Assembly (NCBI RefSeq): GCF_009498215.1
Contig: NZ_CP043498.1
Span: 1,798,001-1,862,000 of the forward strand
Direction of reading: 5' to 3'
Length of the DNA stretch: 64,000 bases
From: Rhizobium grahamii
Lineage (GTDB): Bacteria; Pseudomonadota; Alphaproteobacteria; Rhizobiales; Rhizobiaceae
The position numbers and the translations under genes are program-made. A model generated the notes under the pieces. That model was not told the DNA's origin. It did not search any database and saw only the letters and a program-made list of their open reading frames with translations. This document shows, in pieces, positions 24,263-33,637 of the stretch (positions are counted from its first letter, which is position 1; each line of letters begins with the position of its first letter).

Positions 24263-25057
24263 TCAGACCGCAATCGGCGCCTTGATGCTGGCATCAGCTT
24301 CGTAGCCGATCAGCTCGAAATCCTCGAACTTGAACCCGAAGATGTCCCTCACATCAGGATTGAGCCGCATGAAAGGCAAAGGCTTCGGGCTACGCGTCAG
24401 TTGCAGCTTCGCCTGCTCGAAATGGTTTTGGTAGAGATGCGCATCCCCAAGCGTGTGAACGAAATCACCCAGTCTCAGCCCCGTCACCTGCGCGACCATC
24501 ATCGTCAGCAACGCGTAGGAGGCGATATTGAATGGGACCCCGAGGAAGATATCTGCCGAGCGCTGATAAAGCTGACAGGAAAGCTTTCCGTCGGCGACAT
24601 AGAACTGGAAGAGGCAATGACAGGGCGGAAGCGCCATGCTGTCGACCTCGGCCGGGTTCCAGGCCGACACGATATGCCGCCGGGAGTTCGGATTCTTGAT
24701 GATCCCCTGCACCAGATTGGCGATCTGATCGATATGTCCACCGTCGGGAGCCGGCCACGAACGCCACTGCGCGCCGTAGACGGGTCCAAGATCGCCGTTC
24801 TCATCGGCCCACTCGTCCCATATCGATACGCCGTTTTCCTTCAGGTAGCCGATGTTGGTCTCACCCTTGAGGAACCACAGGAGCTCATGGATGATCGAAC
24901 GAAGGTGGAGCTTCTTGGTCGTCAGAACCGGAAACCCTTCCTCGAGATCGAAGCGCATCTGATAGCCGAAGACGGAACGCGTGCCCGTCCCGGTGCGATC
25001 GCCGCGATCGCTGCCCGTTTCCATCACATGCGTCAAAAGATCGAGGTACTGCTTCAT
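24263..25057 (-). CDS. thyA: Thymidylate synthase
   Basis: 264 residues, the length of the E. coli enzyme. The active-site cysteine is Cys146 in [13 protein letters not shown]. The dUMP-binding Arg cluster is seen in [11 protein letters not shown], and the folate region is [19 protein letters not shown], with the phosphate-binding DRTGTGT at the N-terminus. It methylates dUMP to dTMP using methylenetetrahydrofolate, yielding dihydrofolate that folA recycles. The C-terminus IKAPIAV is the conserved closing segment. Confidence 0.97.
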   Translation of the reverse strand: MKQYLDLLTHVMETGSDRGDRTGTGTRSVFGYQMRFDLEEGFPVLTTKKLHLRSIIHELLWFLKGETNIGYLKENGVSIWDEWADENGDLGPVYGAQWRSWPAPDGGHIDQIANLVQGIIKNPNSRRHIVSAWNPAEVDSMALPPCHCLFQFYVADGKLSCQLYQRSADIFLGVPFNIASYALLTMMVAQVTGLRLGDFVHTLGDAHLYQNHFEQAKLQLTRSPKPLPFMRLNPDVRDIFGFKFEDFELIGYEADASIKAPIAV

Positions 25058-25238
25058 CGTCCGCCACCCGTTTTCGTTACGGTCTATTTAAGCCTTCCTG
25101 GGATCGAAACCAATCGCGGCGCATGCATTATCCCGGCAAATCGTCCGGCTCACCCGAGTTCGGCGCGCTCGCGCTTTGAAAAGACGCTTTTATGACGTGC
25201 CCTCTTCCCATCCAACACGGAAAACACTATATCAGCCT

Positions 25239-25590
25239 TGCCGGTTCTCGGACCGGCTATGGCGATAAATGAGCGATGGAATAAACCTATTGGACCCGGG
25301 GGCGGTACCCGGCGCCTCCACCAAAAACCGGCGGAAAGACTATGGTCGCGGCCGGCTTTTGATGGGGGCGAAATAGGATCGACAAGGGTGTAAAGATCGA
25401 CTTTTTGCTCGGCATGATACCGCCGTTATCGGGTCAAAAGTGTAGTTGCAAACGACAACAACGCTAAGGAATACGCTCTCGCTGCCTAATGGCGGTGCGG
25501 GAATTCCGCTCTAAGTCCTTAGGGTTAGCCCCTTAAGGCGGGGTCCGAAGGCACCTGGCAACAGAAGCCTTCACCTTCTCGCTCCCGTTT
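25239..25590 (+). ncRNA. ssrA: Two-piece (circularly permuted) tmRNA
   Basis: Acceptor piece: from about 25239 to the CCA at 25321-25323, with T-arm-like GGACCCGGGGGCGGTACCC and acceptor strand CGCCTCC (25313-25319). A ~40-base loop (25324-25363) is expected to be excised. Coding piece: starts with GGGGGCG at 25364-25370, which pairs with CGCCTCC across seven positions. The tag frame at 25448-25489 reads ANDNNAKEYALAA and stops at TAA, ending in the LAA degron used by ClpXP. This permuted form is characteristic of alphaproteobacteria. CTATAT at 25227-25232 is a possible -10 element. The outer ends are approximate. The ClpXP adaptor gene sspB follows directly. Confidence 0.93.
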
Positions 25591-25701
25591 AAATCATGTA
25601 TGATTTGCGAAACTACGACTCGGCTTCGGGCTTTTCCAAGCCGCCCCGGCGTGGCATATAGCCTTGGGACAAGATGCCGGAACAACGAAAGACAGGAAAG
25701 T

Positions 25702-26211
25702 ATGGGGCAGGATCATATCCGTTACGACATTCTGGCACAGGACGCGCTGCGCGGCGTGATCCGTAAGGTATTGTCCGAAGTCGCTGCAACGGGCCGCCTG
25801 CCGGGTGAGCATCATTTCTTCATCACATTCCTGACCGGCGCTCCGGGTGTGCGCATATCCCAGATGCTGAAGTCCAAGTATCCGGAACAGATGACGATCG
25901 TCGTCCAGCACCAGTTCTGGGAATTGAAAGTTACTGATTCGGGATTCGAGATCGGCCTGTCCTTCTCCGACGTTCCCGAAAAGCTTGTGATTCCGTTCAA
26001 CGCGATTCGCGGCTTCTATGACCCTTCGGTCAACTTCGAGCTCGAGTTCGACGTGCCGCTGGCGGATGGCGAGGAGCTCCCCGCCGGTGAGATCACCGCC
26101 TATCCGGTCGCCGCCGAAAAGACCGAGGACGCTTCCGCAAAGCCCGCGGAGGGCGAGGAAAAGAAGCAGGGCTCCGTCGTCTCGCTCGACGCTTTCCGCA
26201 AGAAGCAGTAG
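25702..26211 (+). CDS. sspB: SspB family ClpXP adaptor
   Basis: 169 residues of alphaproteobacterial SspB: IRYDILAQDALRGVIRKVL, HHFFITFLTGAPGVRIS, TIVVQHQFWELKV, and FNAIRGFYDPSVNFELEF. A flexible acidic linker (KTEDASAKPAEGEEKK) leads to the C-terminal ClpX-binding tail VVSLDAFRKKQ. SspB tethers ssrA-tagged proteins to ClpX. The gene lies just downstream of ssrA itself, which makes the tag and its delivery factor neighbours. I start at ATG 25702, preceded by AGGAAAG; the frame is open to 25600, but those residues run over the tmRNA 3' flank. A strong terminator follows. Confidence 0.94.
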   Translation: MGQDHIRYDILAQDALRGVIRKVLSEVAATGRLPGEHHFFITFLTGAPGVRISQMLKSKYPEQMTIVVQHQFWELKVTDSGFEIGLSFSDVPEKLVIPFNAIRGFYDPSVNFELEFDVPLADGEELPAGEITAYPVAAEKTEDASAKPAEGEEKKQGSVVSLDAFRKKQ

Positions 26212-26218
26212 AAATTTC

Positions 26219-26243
26219 AAGGGAAGCATCAGCTTCCCTTTTT
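26219..26243 (+). terminator. Rho-independent terminator of sspB
   Basis: AAGGGAAGC, loop ATCA, GCTTCCCTT form a perfect 9-bp stem ending in TTTTT. It lies just after the sspB stop and immediately before the ribosome binding site of the next small gene. Confidence 0.85.
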
Positions 26244-26257
26244 CGTCGGAGGCAAGC

Positions 26258-26452
26258 GTGAGCGCCGAAATCATCAATCTCCGCCAGTTCCGAAAAAAGC
26301 AGGCCCGCTCCGAGAAAGAGAAGCAGGCCGAGCAGAATCGCATTTCCTTCGGGCGCTCGAAAACCGAGAAGCAGCTCACAACGGCGCTGAACGAGAAGGC
26401 CGATCGCGCGCATCGAGAGGGTCATATCGAGAAGAGCGGCGACAAGGAATGA
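26258..26452 (+). CDS. DUF4169 family small protein
   Basis: 64 residues, very basic and charged, with the family core EIINLRQFRKKQARSEKEKQ and ISFGRSKTEKQL. It is predicted to be an all-helical soluble protein; its function is unknown. The GTG at 26258 is chosen because GGAGG lies 5 bases upstream; the longer open frame starting inside sspB is a shadow. The motif NLRQFRKKQ echoes the C-terminal SLDAFRKKQ of the SspB protein encoded just before. It is conserved next to sspB in related genomes, as far as I recall. Confidence 0.8.
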   Translation: MSAEIINLRQFRKKQARSEKEKQAEQNRISFGRSKTEKQLTTALNEKADRAHREGHIEKSGDKE

Positions 26453-26542
26453 TTCCGCCCGCGGCCGGAATGAACATCGTGCCGTACGCGTTCCCCTATC
26501 CCGCCTTGCCTCCCTCATGCTTGGTATAGCCGCGCCAAATCA

Positions 26543-26788
26543 ATGATCCGCAAGCACTCGGCAACACTGCACGGACATCGCACGAGCATCTCGCTTGAAG
26601 ACGAGTTCTGGACGGAGCTGAACGCGATTGCCGAAGCGCGCGCGATTTCTCTTGCCGCCCTGATTTCAGAAATCGACGATCAGCGGGACCCTGACAGCAA
26701 TCTGTCGTCGGCGCTCCGCGTTCAGGTTCTCGCGTGGCTGAAATCCGGGAAAGGCGCAACGTTGCGGCCGAATTCGAACGACGCCTGA
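26543..26788 (+). CDS. Ribbon-helix-helix domain protein
   Basis: 81 residues. The core HRTSISLEDEFWTELNAIAE (beta strand and first helix), then ISLAALISEID (second helix), matches the RHH_4 family of putative DNA-binding proteins. Some database entries call members aryl-sulfate sulfotransferase, which the sequence does not support. It lies 90 bases after the DUF4169 gene on the same strand. No toxin partner is adjacent, so an antitoxin role is not indicated. Confidence 0.8.
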   Translation: MIRKHSATLHGHRTSISLEDEFWTELNAIAEARAISLAALISEIDDQRDPDSNLSSALRVQVLAWLKSGKGATLRPNSNDA

Positions 26789-26885
26789 TTACAACGCTCG
26801 TCCACGGCGAAGATCATCACACAACACTGTCGCCATGAACAACGTCTCCACCCGTCGAGGTCGCCAGGCCGCAACGCGCGTCCGA

Positions 26886-29800
26886 TCACTGCGGCATCTG
26901 AACGCCAGGCAGACCGGGTATCGTCTTGAAATTGAGCGAATTCTGCGGCGGCGTTTCAAGCTGCTGCTGCGCGCGACGTGCTGCCTCCGCGGCAGCCTTT
27001 GCGTCTTCCTCGGCCTTCGCTCTGGCGCGCGCATCTGCTTCAGCCTTTGCCTTCGCTTCAGCCTCGGCTTTTGCTTTCGCCTCGGCCTCCGCCTTTTCAC
27101 GCTCCGCCTGCGCGGCAAGAGCTCTCAGGCGCTGTTCCTCGGCGCTGCGCTGCGCTTCGATCGCAGCCGCCTTCTCGCGCTCGGCGTCGTTGAACTTGTA
27201 GAGCGCTGCCTCGCGCCTCAGCCGTTGCTTTTCGAGGACATTGGACTGCAGCCGCTCGACGCGACGGCGTTCGCGCTCGAAGGCGCGCAGAGACAGATAG
27301 CCGGTGATGTCGGTGACATCCATCACTCGGCCGGGCGATCCTAGCTGACCGGAAAAATCCAGTCTCACGGCAGGCTCGGCACCCGGCAAGGCGTCACCGG
27401 CGGCGTTGAGCGCGATATTCAACGAAGCGCTGATGCGCTCCTGCGGAAGATCGATCTGCGCGTTGCCGAGCAGCTTCGCCTGGTCCGTGGCCACACTGAC
27501 GTTCTGGACGCGCAGCACGCCGTCGGTGATGTTGAACGGGATATTCGCAGGCGGAAGTTTGGCCTCACCATTGTTCAGCAGGGTCTCGATGATCGGGTGC
27601 ACCTTGCCGGCGTTGAGCTGGTCCTGCATCGGGTCCGTCGCTGCCTGCAGAGGTGCGAGCATTCCGAGGTTGAGCCCGCGCACAGTGGTATTACCGAGGC
27701 TCAGCGTTCCCGAACCGTTGAGCGCGGCCGCGATATCGTTGACGGACTTGCCGGACGCCTCGAGCGACATGGAAAGTCCGAACTTTCCATCCGCCAGCGG
27801 CGAGCCGTCACGTGACCATACGACGCCGCCGAGGTCGGTATCAGCAAGCGTCATCTTCGTCTGGAAGAAGCCGGTCCCATCGGCATTCGTGAACAGCAGG
27901 TTGCCATTTATGGTACCGCCGTCCCAGCCCGCCTTGATGTCCTTGAGCTGCAGCTCGTCGCCCTTGTAGACGACGTCAGAGGTGAAGTCGGTCAGCGGGC
28001 TCGACCATCCCGGCCAGAACTGCTTGGCGGAAAGCTTCAGATTGACGTCCACATCCTTCAGCGCCGGCAGGCCGAGAGCCGCGCCGGAAAGGTTGCCCGT
28101 GGCTCCATCCGTCATCGGCCCATAGATCGCTTCGCCGAGCCAGGTCGCGTCCGCCTTGCTCAGCGACAGCTCGCCCGTGGCAGTCGACTTCTCTGCCTTG
28201 CGATCCAGTGTCAGCGCGCCGCCGAACTCGTTATCCGCGGCATGGCCGGCGATATCGCCAAGGACGATCTTGTCGCTGTCGACGGTCGCCGTCGTCGTAA
28301 GCTTGAACGGCAGACCGGTGCCGATCTGCGGCACCCCGAGCCCGTTCATCACGAGGTAGGGATCCAGATCCGCGCTTTCGAGCGAAACCTTGAGCTGGCC
28401 GTTCATGAACGCCTGAGGATGAACATCGACCTTGCCGCTCGCGGTAAACGAGGTGCGGTCGGTGGCAAAGGTCAGGGCCGCGTCAGCAGGGTCGTTGTCC
28501 TCCGCCTGAACCTTGAGCGTCATACGGCCGTTGGCATCGGCGTCGACAGGCAACGGATCAAGCCCCGCCTGCCCGAAGAGGATCGACGTCACCGTGTTCT
28601 CAAGCGTGGCCTCAAGGCTGGTGGTTCCCTTGCCGGTCAAGGCAAGCAAATCCGACATGCGGTAGTCGAGATTGACGCGGCTGCCATTCGCAACCCCGGC
28701 AAGCGTGACGGTCAGCCCATCGCCCTGCTCTCCGCCGAGCGTAACGGCTCCGCGCAGCGCTGTGTTGGTGTACCAGGCTGCATTGCGCACCAGGCGATCC
28801 ATGACGGGATGTTGCGGCAGCTTCTGCTTCAGCATCGTAAAGAAGGGGCGGGATCGGCGGACTTGAAGGTGATCTCTCCGGACCCCTTGTAGTCCAGCAG
28901 CGAACCTTCGGCCCGGCCGGTAGCCGTGAACTCGGCGCCGGCCAAATTCTTGACGGCAAGCTTCTCGAGGGAGAGCGCGCCATCGGCAATTGTGAAATTC
29001 GTTTCGACATCCCCGGCCTCGACACCGAATGCAGTGAACTTGTCCGCCTTCAGCTGCGCCTTGATCTTGTGATCCAGCACGTTGTCGCCGGCATCCTCGC
29101 CGGTGAAAAGCCCGGTCAACGCCCTCAAGGCATCGAGGTCGAGCGCATCGCCTGCCAGCGAAACATCGAGCGTCGGCGTCTGATTAGCGACCGCCTGCCG
29201 GTCCAGCTTGCCCTTCAGGGTCGCGGCGCCCACCGCGATTTCGAGATTGTCGAATGTTTGCCGGTCATGGGTCAGGCTGACATCGGCCGAGAAGCCCGCC
29301 TGGCGCAGCTGACGGATGGCGGGATCGACCGATCCGGCAAGCCAGGACGCGAGCCCCGTCGGCTGCTTGGAGGCGACGGTCACCTGCCCGGCGAAGGACG
29401 CCTCGCCCTGCAGATTGAGTTTGCCGTTTCCTTCGACCAGCGTGCGCCCCGGCAGCGTTCCCACCGCGTTGTCGATCGTCCAGCCGTTGGCAGCTGGTTC
29501 AAGGTCGAGCTGCACGTCGCGGATGGTCGTATCGCCGGCAACGATCGCCGGCAGCCTGACGCTTGCCTTGCCCGGCACCTGTGGGATCGGAACCTGCGAA
29601 ACAATCCGCACCAGCGAGTTCAGCCGCTGACGCGCCGACAGGGCGGGGTCGCGCGCCGTCTTTCCGCCGGCACCCTGATTGCCGATCCGGTTGACGTCGA
29701 TCTGCTGGCCGTCGGCCGTCAGCAGGAACTGCGGCTTGCCGCCGGTATCGAGCGTCGCTTCGCCGGTAATGACATAAGGATCCTGCTGCGAGCCGATTTC

Positions 29801-30634
29801 CAGCCGGTATTCGGGGATGCGAATGCTCTCGTTGGTAAGCTCGAACTTCCCCTTCATCCGCGGTGGAACGTAGTTCTTGTCGGCCTTCTTGTCGTTCGAC
29901 TCGATCGCCGCCGACACCGTTCCCTGATAGTTCGGCTTCTGGTCGATCAGCTTCAGTTCGCCATCGAGATCGACAGACACGGGATGTTTGTCCGGCTCGA
30001 GGCGCGTGCGCATCCTGAGCACACCGCTTTCATCGGGCTGGTTGCTCGATATCAGGAATTTGCCATGCTCGCCATCGAGCGCCGCATCACCCTCGATCCT
30101 CCAGGGACCGGCCAGCGACTTGGCTGACATCTCGGCATTGAGACCGGTCACATGCCGCGATCGGCCGGATTGGTCGTCGATGAACTGGACATCGCCGCCG
30201 CTGACGTGAACGTTCTCGAGGACAACGGTCTTGGCCGGAATCTCAGGCTGGCTGCCATGGGTCCAATCGAGCGTCCCATCCTTGAGGAGACGCAGCTTTA
30301 CCTTCGGGTTCACCACCCGCATGTCGAAAATCAGCGCTTCGCCAGACAGGAACGGTGCAAGCTCGGCATCCATGGAGAACTGTTCGACCTGCACGATCGG
30401 CGAACCGTCCGGCTCCCGACCGACGCGAACGTCATGCATGGTCACCGAGGGGAAAGGAAGCAGCCGCGCGTCGACAGCGCCGTGCACCACGACCTTCTTG
30501 CCGATGATGCGGCTGGCCTGATCCTCGAAGTTCTTCCTGAAGTCGGTCCAATCGATAAAAAGCGGAGCCAGCAGTGCCACGAACAGCACCACCACGATCA
30601 GTCCGCCCAGCACGACAAGGAACCGGCCTAGCAA
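26886..30634 (-). CDS. AsmA family protein, frameshifted near the middle
   Basis: A single AsmA-type gene of about 1249 residues, now split. The N-terminal piece (30634-28829) starts at TTG with one membrane helix (VVLGGLIVVVLFVALLAPLF) and the AsmA beginning DWTDFRKNFEDQASRIIGKK. It ends ITFKSADPAPSLRC. The C-terminal piece (28835-26886) restarts MLKQKLPQHPVMDRLV and carries the AsmA C-terminal region. Adding one C to the CCCC run (28845-28848, G on the plus strand) restores ADPAPFFTMLKQKLP. The whole span is one base short of 1250 codons. AsmA-like proteins are inner-membrane bridge-like proteins linked to lipid transport and outer-membrane assembly. The last ~130 residues are a long Ala/Glu/Lys coiled coil, an unusual extension. 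Confidence 0.83.
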
Positions 30635-30672
30635 ATTACCTACTCTCCATTCGGGATACCAACGCGAACACT

Positions 30673-30723
30673 AGAGCATGAAACCAAAAAGTGTGAAGCG
30701 GCTTTCGGGCAACATCCTGCTCT
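30673..30723. repeat. Diverged rhizobial palindromic intergenic repeat
   Basis: AGAGCATG, then CCAAAAAGTGTGAAGCGGCTTTCGG, then CTGCTCT has the layout of a palindromic element common between genes in rhizobia (outer AGAGCA/TGCTCT arms, inner CCGAAAAGTG and GGTTTTCGG-type arms). This copy is imperfect. The identification is from memory of the motif. Confidence 0.45.
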
Positions 30724-30835
30724 ATTTCCCTGCTTTGGAGACACGCTCTTGCCGGCGGCTCGATTCTCTACGCGATCACCTGTGTCTAGTGGTATCCGCA
30801 CCACAAGCAAGCCATGATCAACACAATGTTGTTTT

Positions 30836-32299
30836 TCAGGCAGAATGGAAAATCTTTCCGGGATTGAAGATGTTATCCGGATCGAGAGCCTGCTTGACGT
30901 GACGCATCAGATCGACGGCACCGCCAAGCTCCTCTTCGAGGAAAGCCATCTTCCCCTGCCCTATTCCGTGCTCCCCGGTGCAGGTTCCGTCCATCGCCAA
31001 CGCCCGCGCGTTCAACCGCGCGACGAACGCCTCGGCCACCGCGATCCCTTCAGCCGTCTTGTCATCGAACAGCAGCAACACGTGAAAGTTCCCGTCTCCC
31101 GCATGCCCGACGATCATCGCGAGCAAACCGTGCTCCTCGATATCGGCTTGGGTCTGACCGATGCACTCCGCAAGCCGCGATATCGGTACGCAGACATCGG
31201 TTGAAAGAGCCGCCATCTCGGGCGCCAACGCGCGCGACGCCCAATAGGCATCGTGGCGAGCCTTCCAGAGCTTGTTTCGCTCCTCGGCGTTGACAGTCCA
31301 TTTGAATTCGCCGCCACCGCACTCGGCCGCAATCTCTGCAAACTGTTCGGATTGCAGCGCGACCGTCTCATCCGTCCCGTGGAACTCGAGGAACAACGTC
31401 GGCGTCTCCTCGTATTCAAGCTTCGAATAGGCATTACAGGCCCGGATCTGCAACGCGTCGAGGATCTCGATGCGGGCGACGGGAATGCCCATCTGGATCG
31501 TCATGATCACGGCGTCGCAGGCAGCGGTCACGCTTGGAAACGCGCAAACCCCGCCGCCGATCTTCTGCGGAATGCCCTGGAGCCGCAGCGTTACCGACGT
31601 CAGAATGCCGAGCGTCCCTTCGGCGCCGACGAAGAGCCGGGTCAGATCATAGCCTGCCGAGGATTTGCGTGCGCGCCGAGCGGTCCGGATTTCCTCGCCG
31701 TTCGCGGTGACCACGGTGACCGCAAGCACGTTGTCCTTCATCGTTCCATAGCGAACTGCGTTGGTTCCGGAAGCCCGAGTCGATGTCATGCCGCCGATCG
31801 AGGCGTTTGCGCCGGGATCGATCGGAAAGAAGAGCCCGGTGTCACGCAAATATGTGTTCAGCTGCTCGCGGGTGACACCCGGCTCAACCGTGCAATCCAG
31901 ATCCTCGGGGTTCACTTGGAGAATACGGTTCATCCGGCTGAAGTCGATGGAGATGCCACCGTTCGGCGCATTCACCTGCCCTTCCAGCGACGAGCCGGTG
32001 CCAAAGCCGATCACGGGAACCTTGTGCTCGGCACAGACCTTGACCACTGCTTTGACGTCGTCCGCGCTCTCCGCGAACAGAACGCCATCGGGAAGCTGCG
32101 CCGGAATATAGGTCGTCGTATGCGCATGCTGCGCACGGAAGCTCTCGCCTGTTTGAAAACGCTCGCCGAAGCCCTGCTTCAGAATACCGAGAACGGCGGA
32201 GATCCCCTCCTCGTTGCGTTTTCCAGCCTTCGCATCCTTGAGCGCCATCTCATTGATCTCCTTACCGCTAATGCCCGGAGGCAGCTTGGTATGGGACAT
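30836..32299 (-). CDS. FAD-binding D-lactate/glycolate dehydrogenase-type oxidase
   Basis: About 487 residues. It has the PCMH-type FAD domain (KVPVIGFGTGSSLEGQVNAP, then DPGANASIGGMTSTRASGTN, then GAEGTLGILTSVTLRL) and the C-terminal FAD-linked oxidase domain (MIVGHAGDGNFHVLLLF, then GTCTGEHGIGQGK). It resembles cytochrome-linked D-lactate dehydrogenase (Dld/GlcD family), which oxidises D-2-hydroxyacids and passes electrons to the respiratory chain. I start at ATG 32299 (MSHTKLPPGISGKEI); the frame is open to 32485 but that part overlaps the upstream gene region and lacks family sequence. The exact substrate is uncertain. Confidence 0.88.
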   Translation of the reverse strand: MSHTKLPPGISGKEINEMALKDAKAGKRNEEGISAVLGILKQGFGERFQTGESFRAQHAHTTTYIPAQLPDGVLFAESADDVKAVVKVCAEHKVPVIGFGTGSSLEGQVNAPNGGISIDFSRMNRILQVNPEDLDCTVEPGVTREQLNTYLRDTGLFFPIDPGANASIGGMTSTRASGTNAVRYGTMKDNVLAVTVVTANGEEIRTARRARKSSAGYDLTRLFVGAEGTLGILTSVTLRLQGIPQKIGGGVCAFPSVTAACDAVIMTIQMGIPVARIEILDALQIRACNAYSKLEYEETPTLFLEFHGTDETVALQSEQFAEIAAECGGGEFKWTVNAEERNKLWKARHDAYWASRALAPEMAALSTDVCVPISRLAECIGQTQADIEEHGLLAMIVGHAGDGNFHVLLLFDDKTAEGIAVAEAFVARLNARALAMDGTCTGEHGIGQGKMAFLEEELGGAVDLMRHVKQALDPDNIFNPGKIFHSA

Positions 32300-32542
32300 C
32301 GAATCGCGACTGTCTAGTGAAAGTGTCGCTGCGAAGGGCGCATTCCGCAGCCACGGCAATTCCGCCGTCCAACGCGCGCCGATCGAGGGGCGTCCCCGTA
32401 GGATTTCGCAATTGACCCTGCGATCCCGTGAAGCATATACCGACCGAAAGCCGTCCGGTCGCGCGACCGGTTCCTTGTTCAGCAAAGCCAGTCCGCGTCA
32501 CACCTGTCCCCGCGGATATGCGCCACCCAAAAGCACGGGAAG

Positions 32543-33637
32543 TTGCCTTTGAAAGACGCCAGCCGCCTGCTGCGCAAAGCGAGCCTGCCGCGATGGGCAC
32601 TGTTGCTTGCGATCTCTTCGGCTCTGGTCCTGGCGCTGGAAATGCTCGGCCTTCCCGCATCCCTGCTGATCGGGCCGATGGTTGCCGCAATCATGCTGGC
32701 GCTCACGATCGGCCAGGGGTCGCTTCGCGTGCCGCGCTGGCCGCTTCTCTTTGGTCAGGCATTGGTCGGCTTTCTGATGGCGCGCGCGATCACGGTCGAC
32801 ATCATCGGGACAATGGCGGCCGACGCGCCGCTGTTCCTGTCGATGATCTTCTCCGTGATCGTCGTTGCCAGCCTGCTCGGCTGGCTGCTCACGCGCTGGC
32901 AGGTCTTGCCGGGTACCACGGCTGTCTGGGGCTCCTCGCCGGGGGCTGCCTCGGCAATGGTCATCATGTCGGAAGAATACGGCGCCGATGCCCGCCTCGT
33001 CGCCTTCATGCAGTATCTGCGGGTCGTTTTCGTTGCCGTGGCAGCCTCCGTCGTTTCGCGGCTCTGGGTTGCCGCCGACGGCGGCGAGCCGCCACCGCTG
33101 ATCCTGTTCCCACCGATCGACTGGCCCGCCTTTGCGGTAACGGTGACGCTGACCTGCCTTTGTGCCTTTCTGGCTGTGCGCCTGCGCATTCAGGGCGGCA
33201 CGATCATTCTCCCGCTGATAGCAGGCTCGCTGCTGCAGGGCTTTGGTCTTCTGAAGATCGAGTTGCCGATGTGGCTGCTGGCCATCAGCTACGCATTGAT
33301 CGGCTGGAACATCGGATTGCGCTTCACCCGAAGCATCATCATGCATGCTGCCAGGGCGCTTCCGCGTGTCGCCGCGTCCATCTTGCTGCTGATGTCTCTC
33401 TGCGGCTGCATGGCCTTCGCCCTGCATAAGTTCGCCGGGGTCGATCCTCTGACGGCCTATCTGGCAACGAGCCCCGGCGGAGCCGACTCCGTTGCCATCA
33501 TCGCTGCCTCCAGCGACGTCGATGTGCCCTTCGTGATGGCGATGCAGACCGGCCGCTTTCTCATCATCCTTTTCACCGGACCGATGCTGGCGCGCTTCAT
33601 CGCAAGGCGATCGGGGCTTGCGGAAAATCCCGCCTGA
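32543..33637 (+). CDS. AbrB-type (COG3180) duplicated membrane protein
   Basis: 364 residues with about ten hydrophobic segments and an internal duplication: two copies of a ~150-residue unit, each with a G-P rich helix start (LPASLLIGPMVAAIMLAL; IILPLIAGSLLQGFGLL) and the motif SSPGAASAMVIMSEEYGADA versus TSPGGADSVAIIAASSDVDV. This matches the Gram-negative AbrB duplication family, sometimes misnamed ammonia monooxygenase. The transport function is unproven. It starts with TTG at 32543. Its 3' end overlaps the restored 3' end of the convergent AraC gene by about 41 bases. Confidence 0.83.
   Translation: MPLKDASRLLRKASLPRWALLLAISSALVLALEMLGLPASLLIGPMVAAIMLALTIGQGSLRVPRWPLLFGQALVGFLMARAITVDIIGTMAADAPLFLSMIFSVIVVASLLGWLLTRWQVLPGTTAVWGSSPGAASAMVIMSEEYGADARLVAFMQYLRVVFVAVAASVVSRLWVAADGGEPPPLILFPPIDWPAFAVTVTLTCLCAFLAVRLRIQGGTIILPLIAGSLLQGFGLLKIELPMWLLAISYALIGWNIGLRFTRSIIMHAARALPRVAASILLLMSLCGCMAFALHKFAGVDPLTAYLATSPGGADSVAIIAASSDVDVPFVMAMQTGRFLIILFTGPMLARFIARRSGLAENPA

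Noticed and set aside
23876..25195. 439-codon open frame antisense to folA and thyA
   Set aside because: Antisense artefact spanning two well-defined enzyme genes and their gap.
26543..26788. Ribbon-helix-helix gene as an antitoxin
   Set aside because: No toxin-like gene is adjacent or overlapping. It sits in the sspB-DUF4169 neighbourhood.
29069..30127. 352-codon open frame antisense to AsmA
   Set aside because: Mirror of the AsmA coding bias. No ribosome binding site or domain.
32300..32485. N-terminal extension of the D-lactate dehydrogenase-like frame
   Set aside because: No family similarity. The start MSHTKLPPG at 32299 fits the family better.
32498..33596. Downstream extension of the AraC frame into antisense sequence
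   Set aside because: It is the reverse complement of the AbrB-type gene and arises from the one-base frameshift near 33651.
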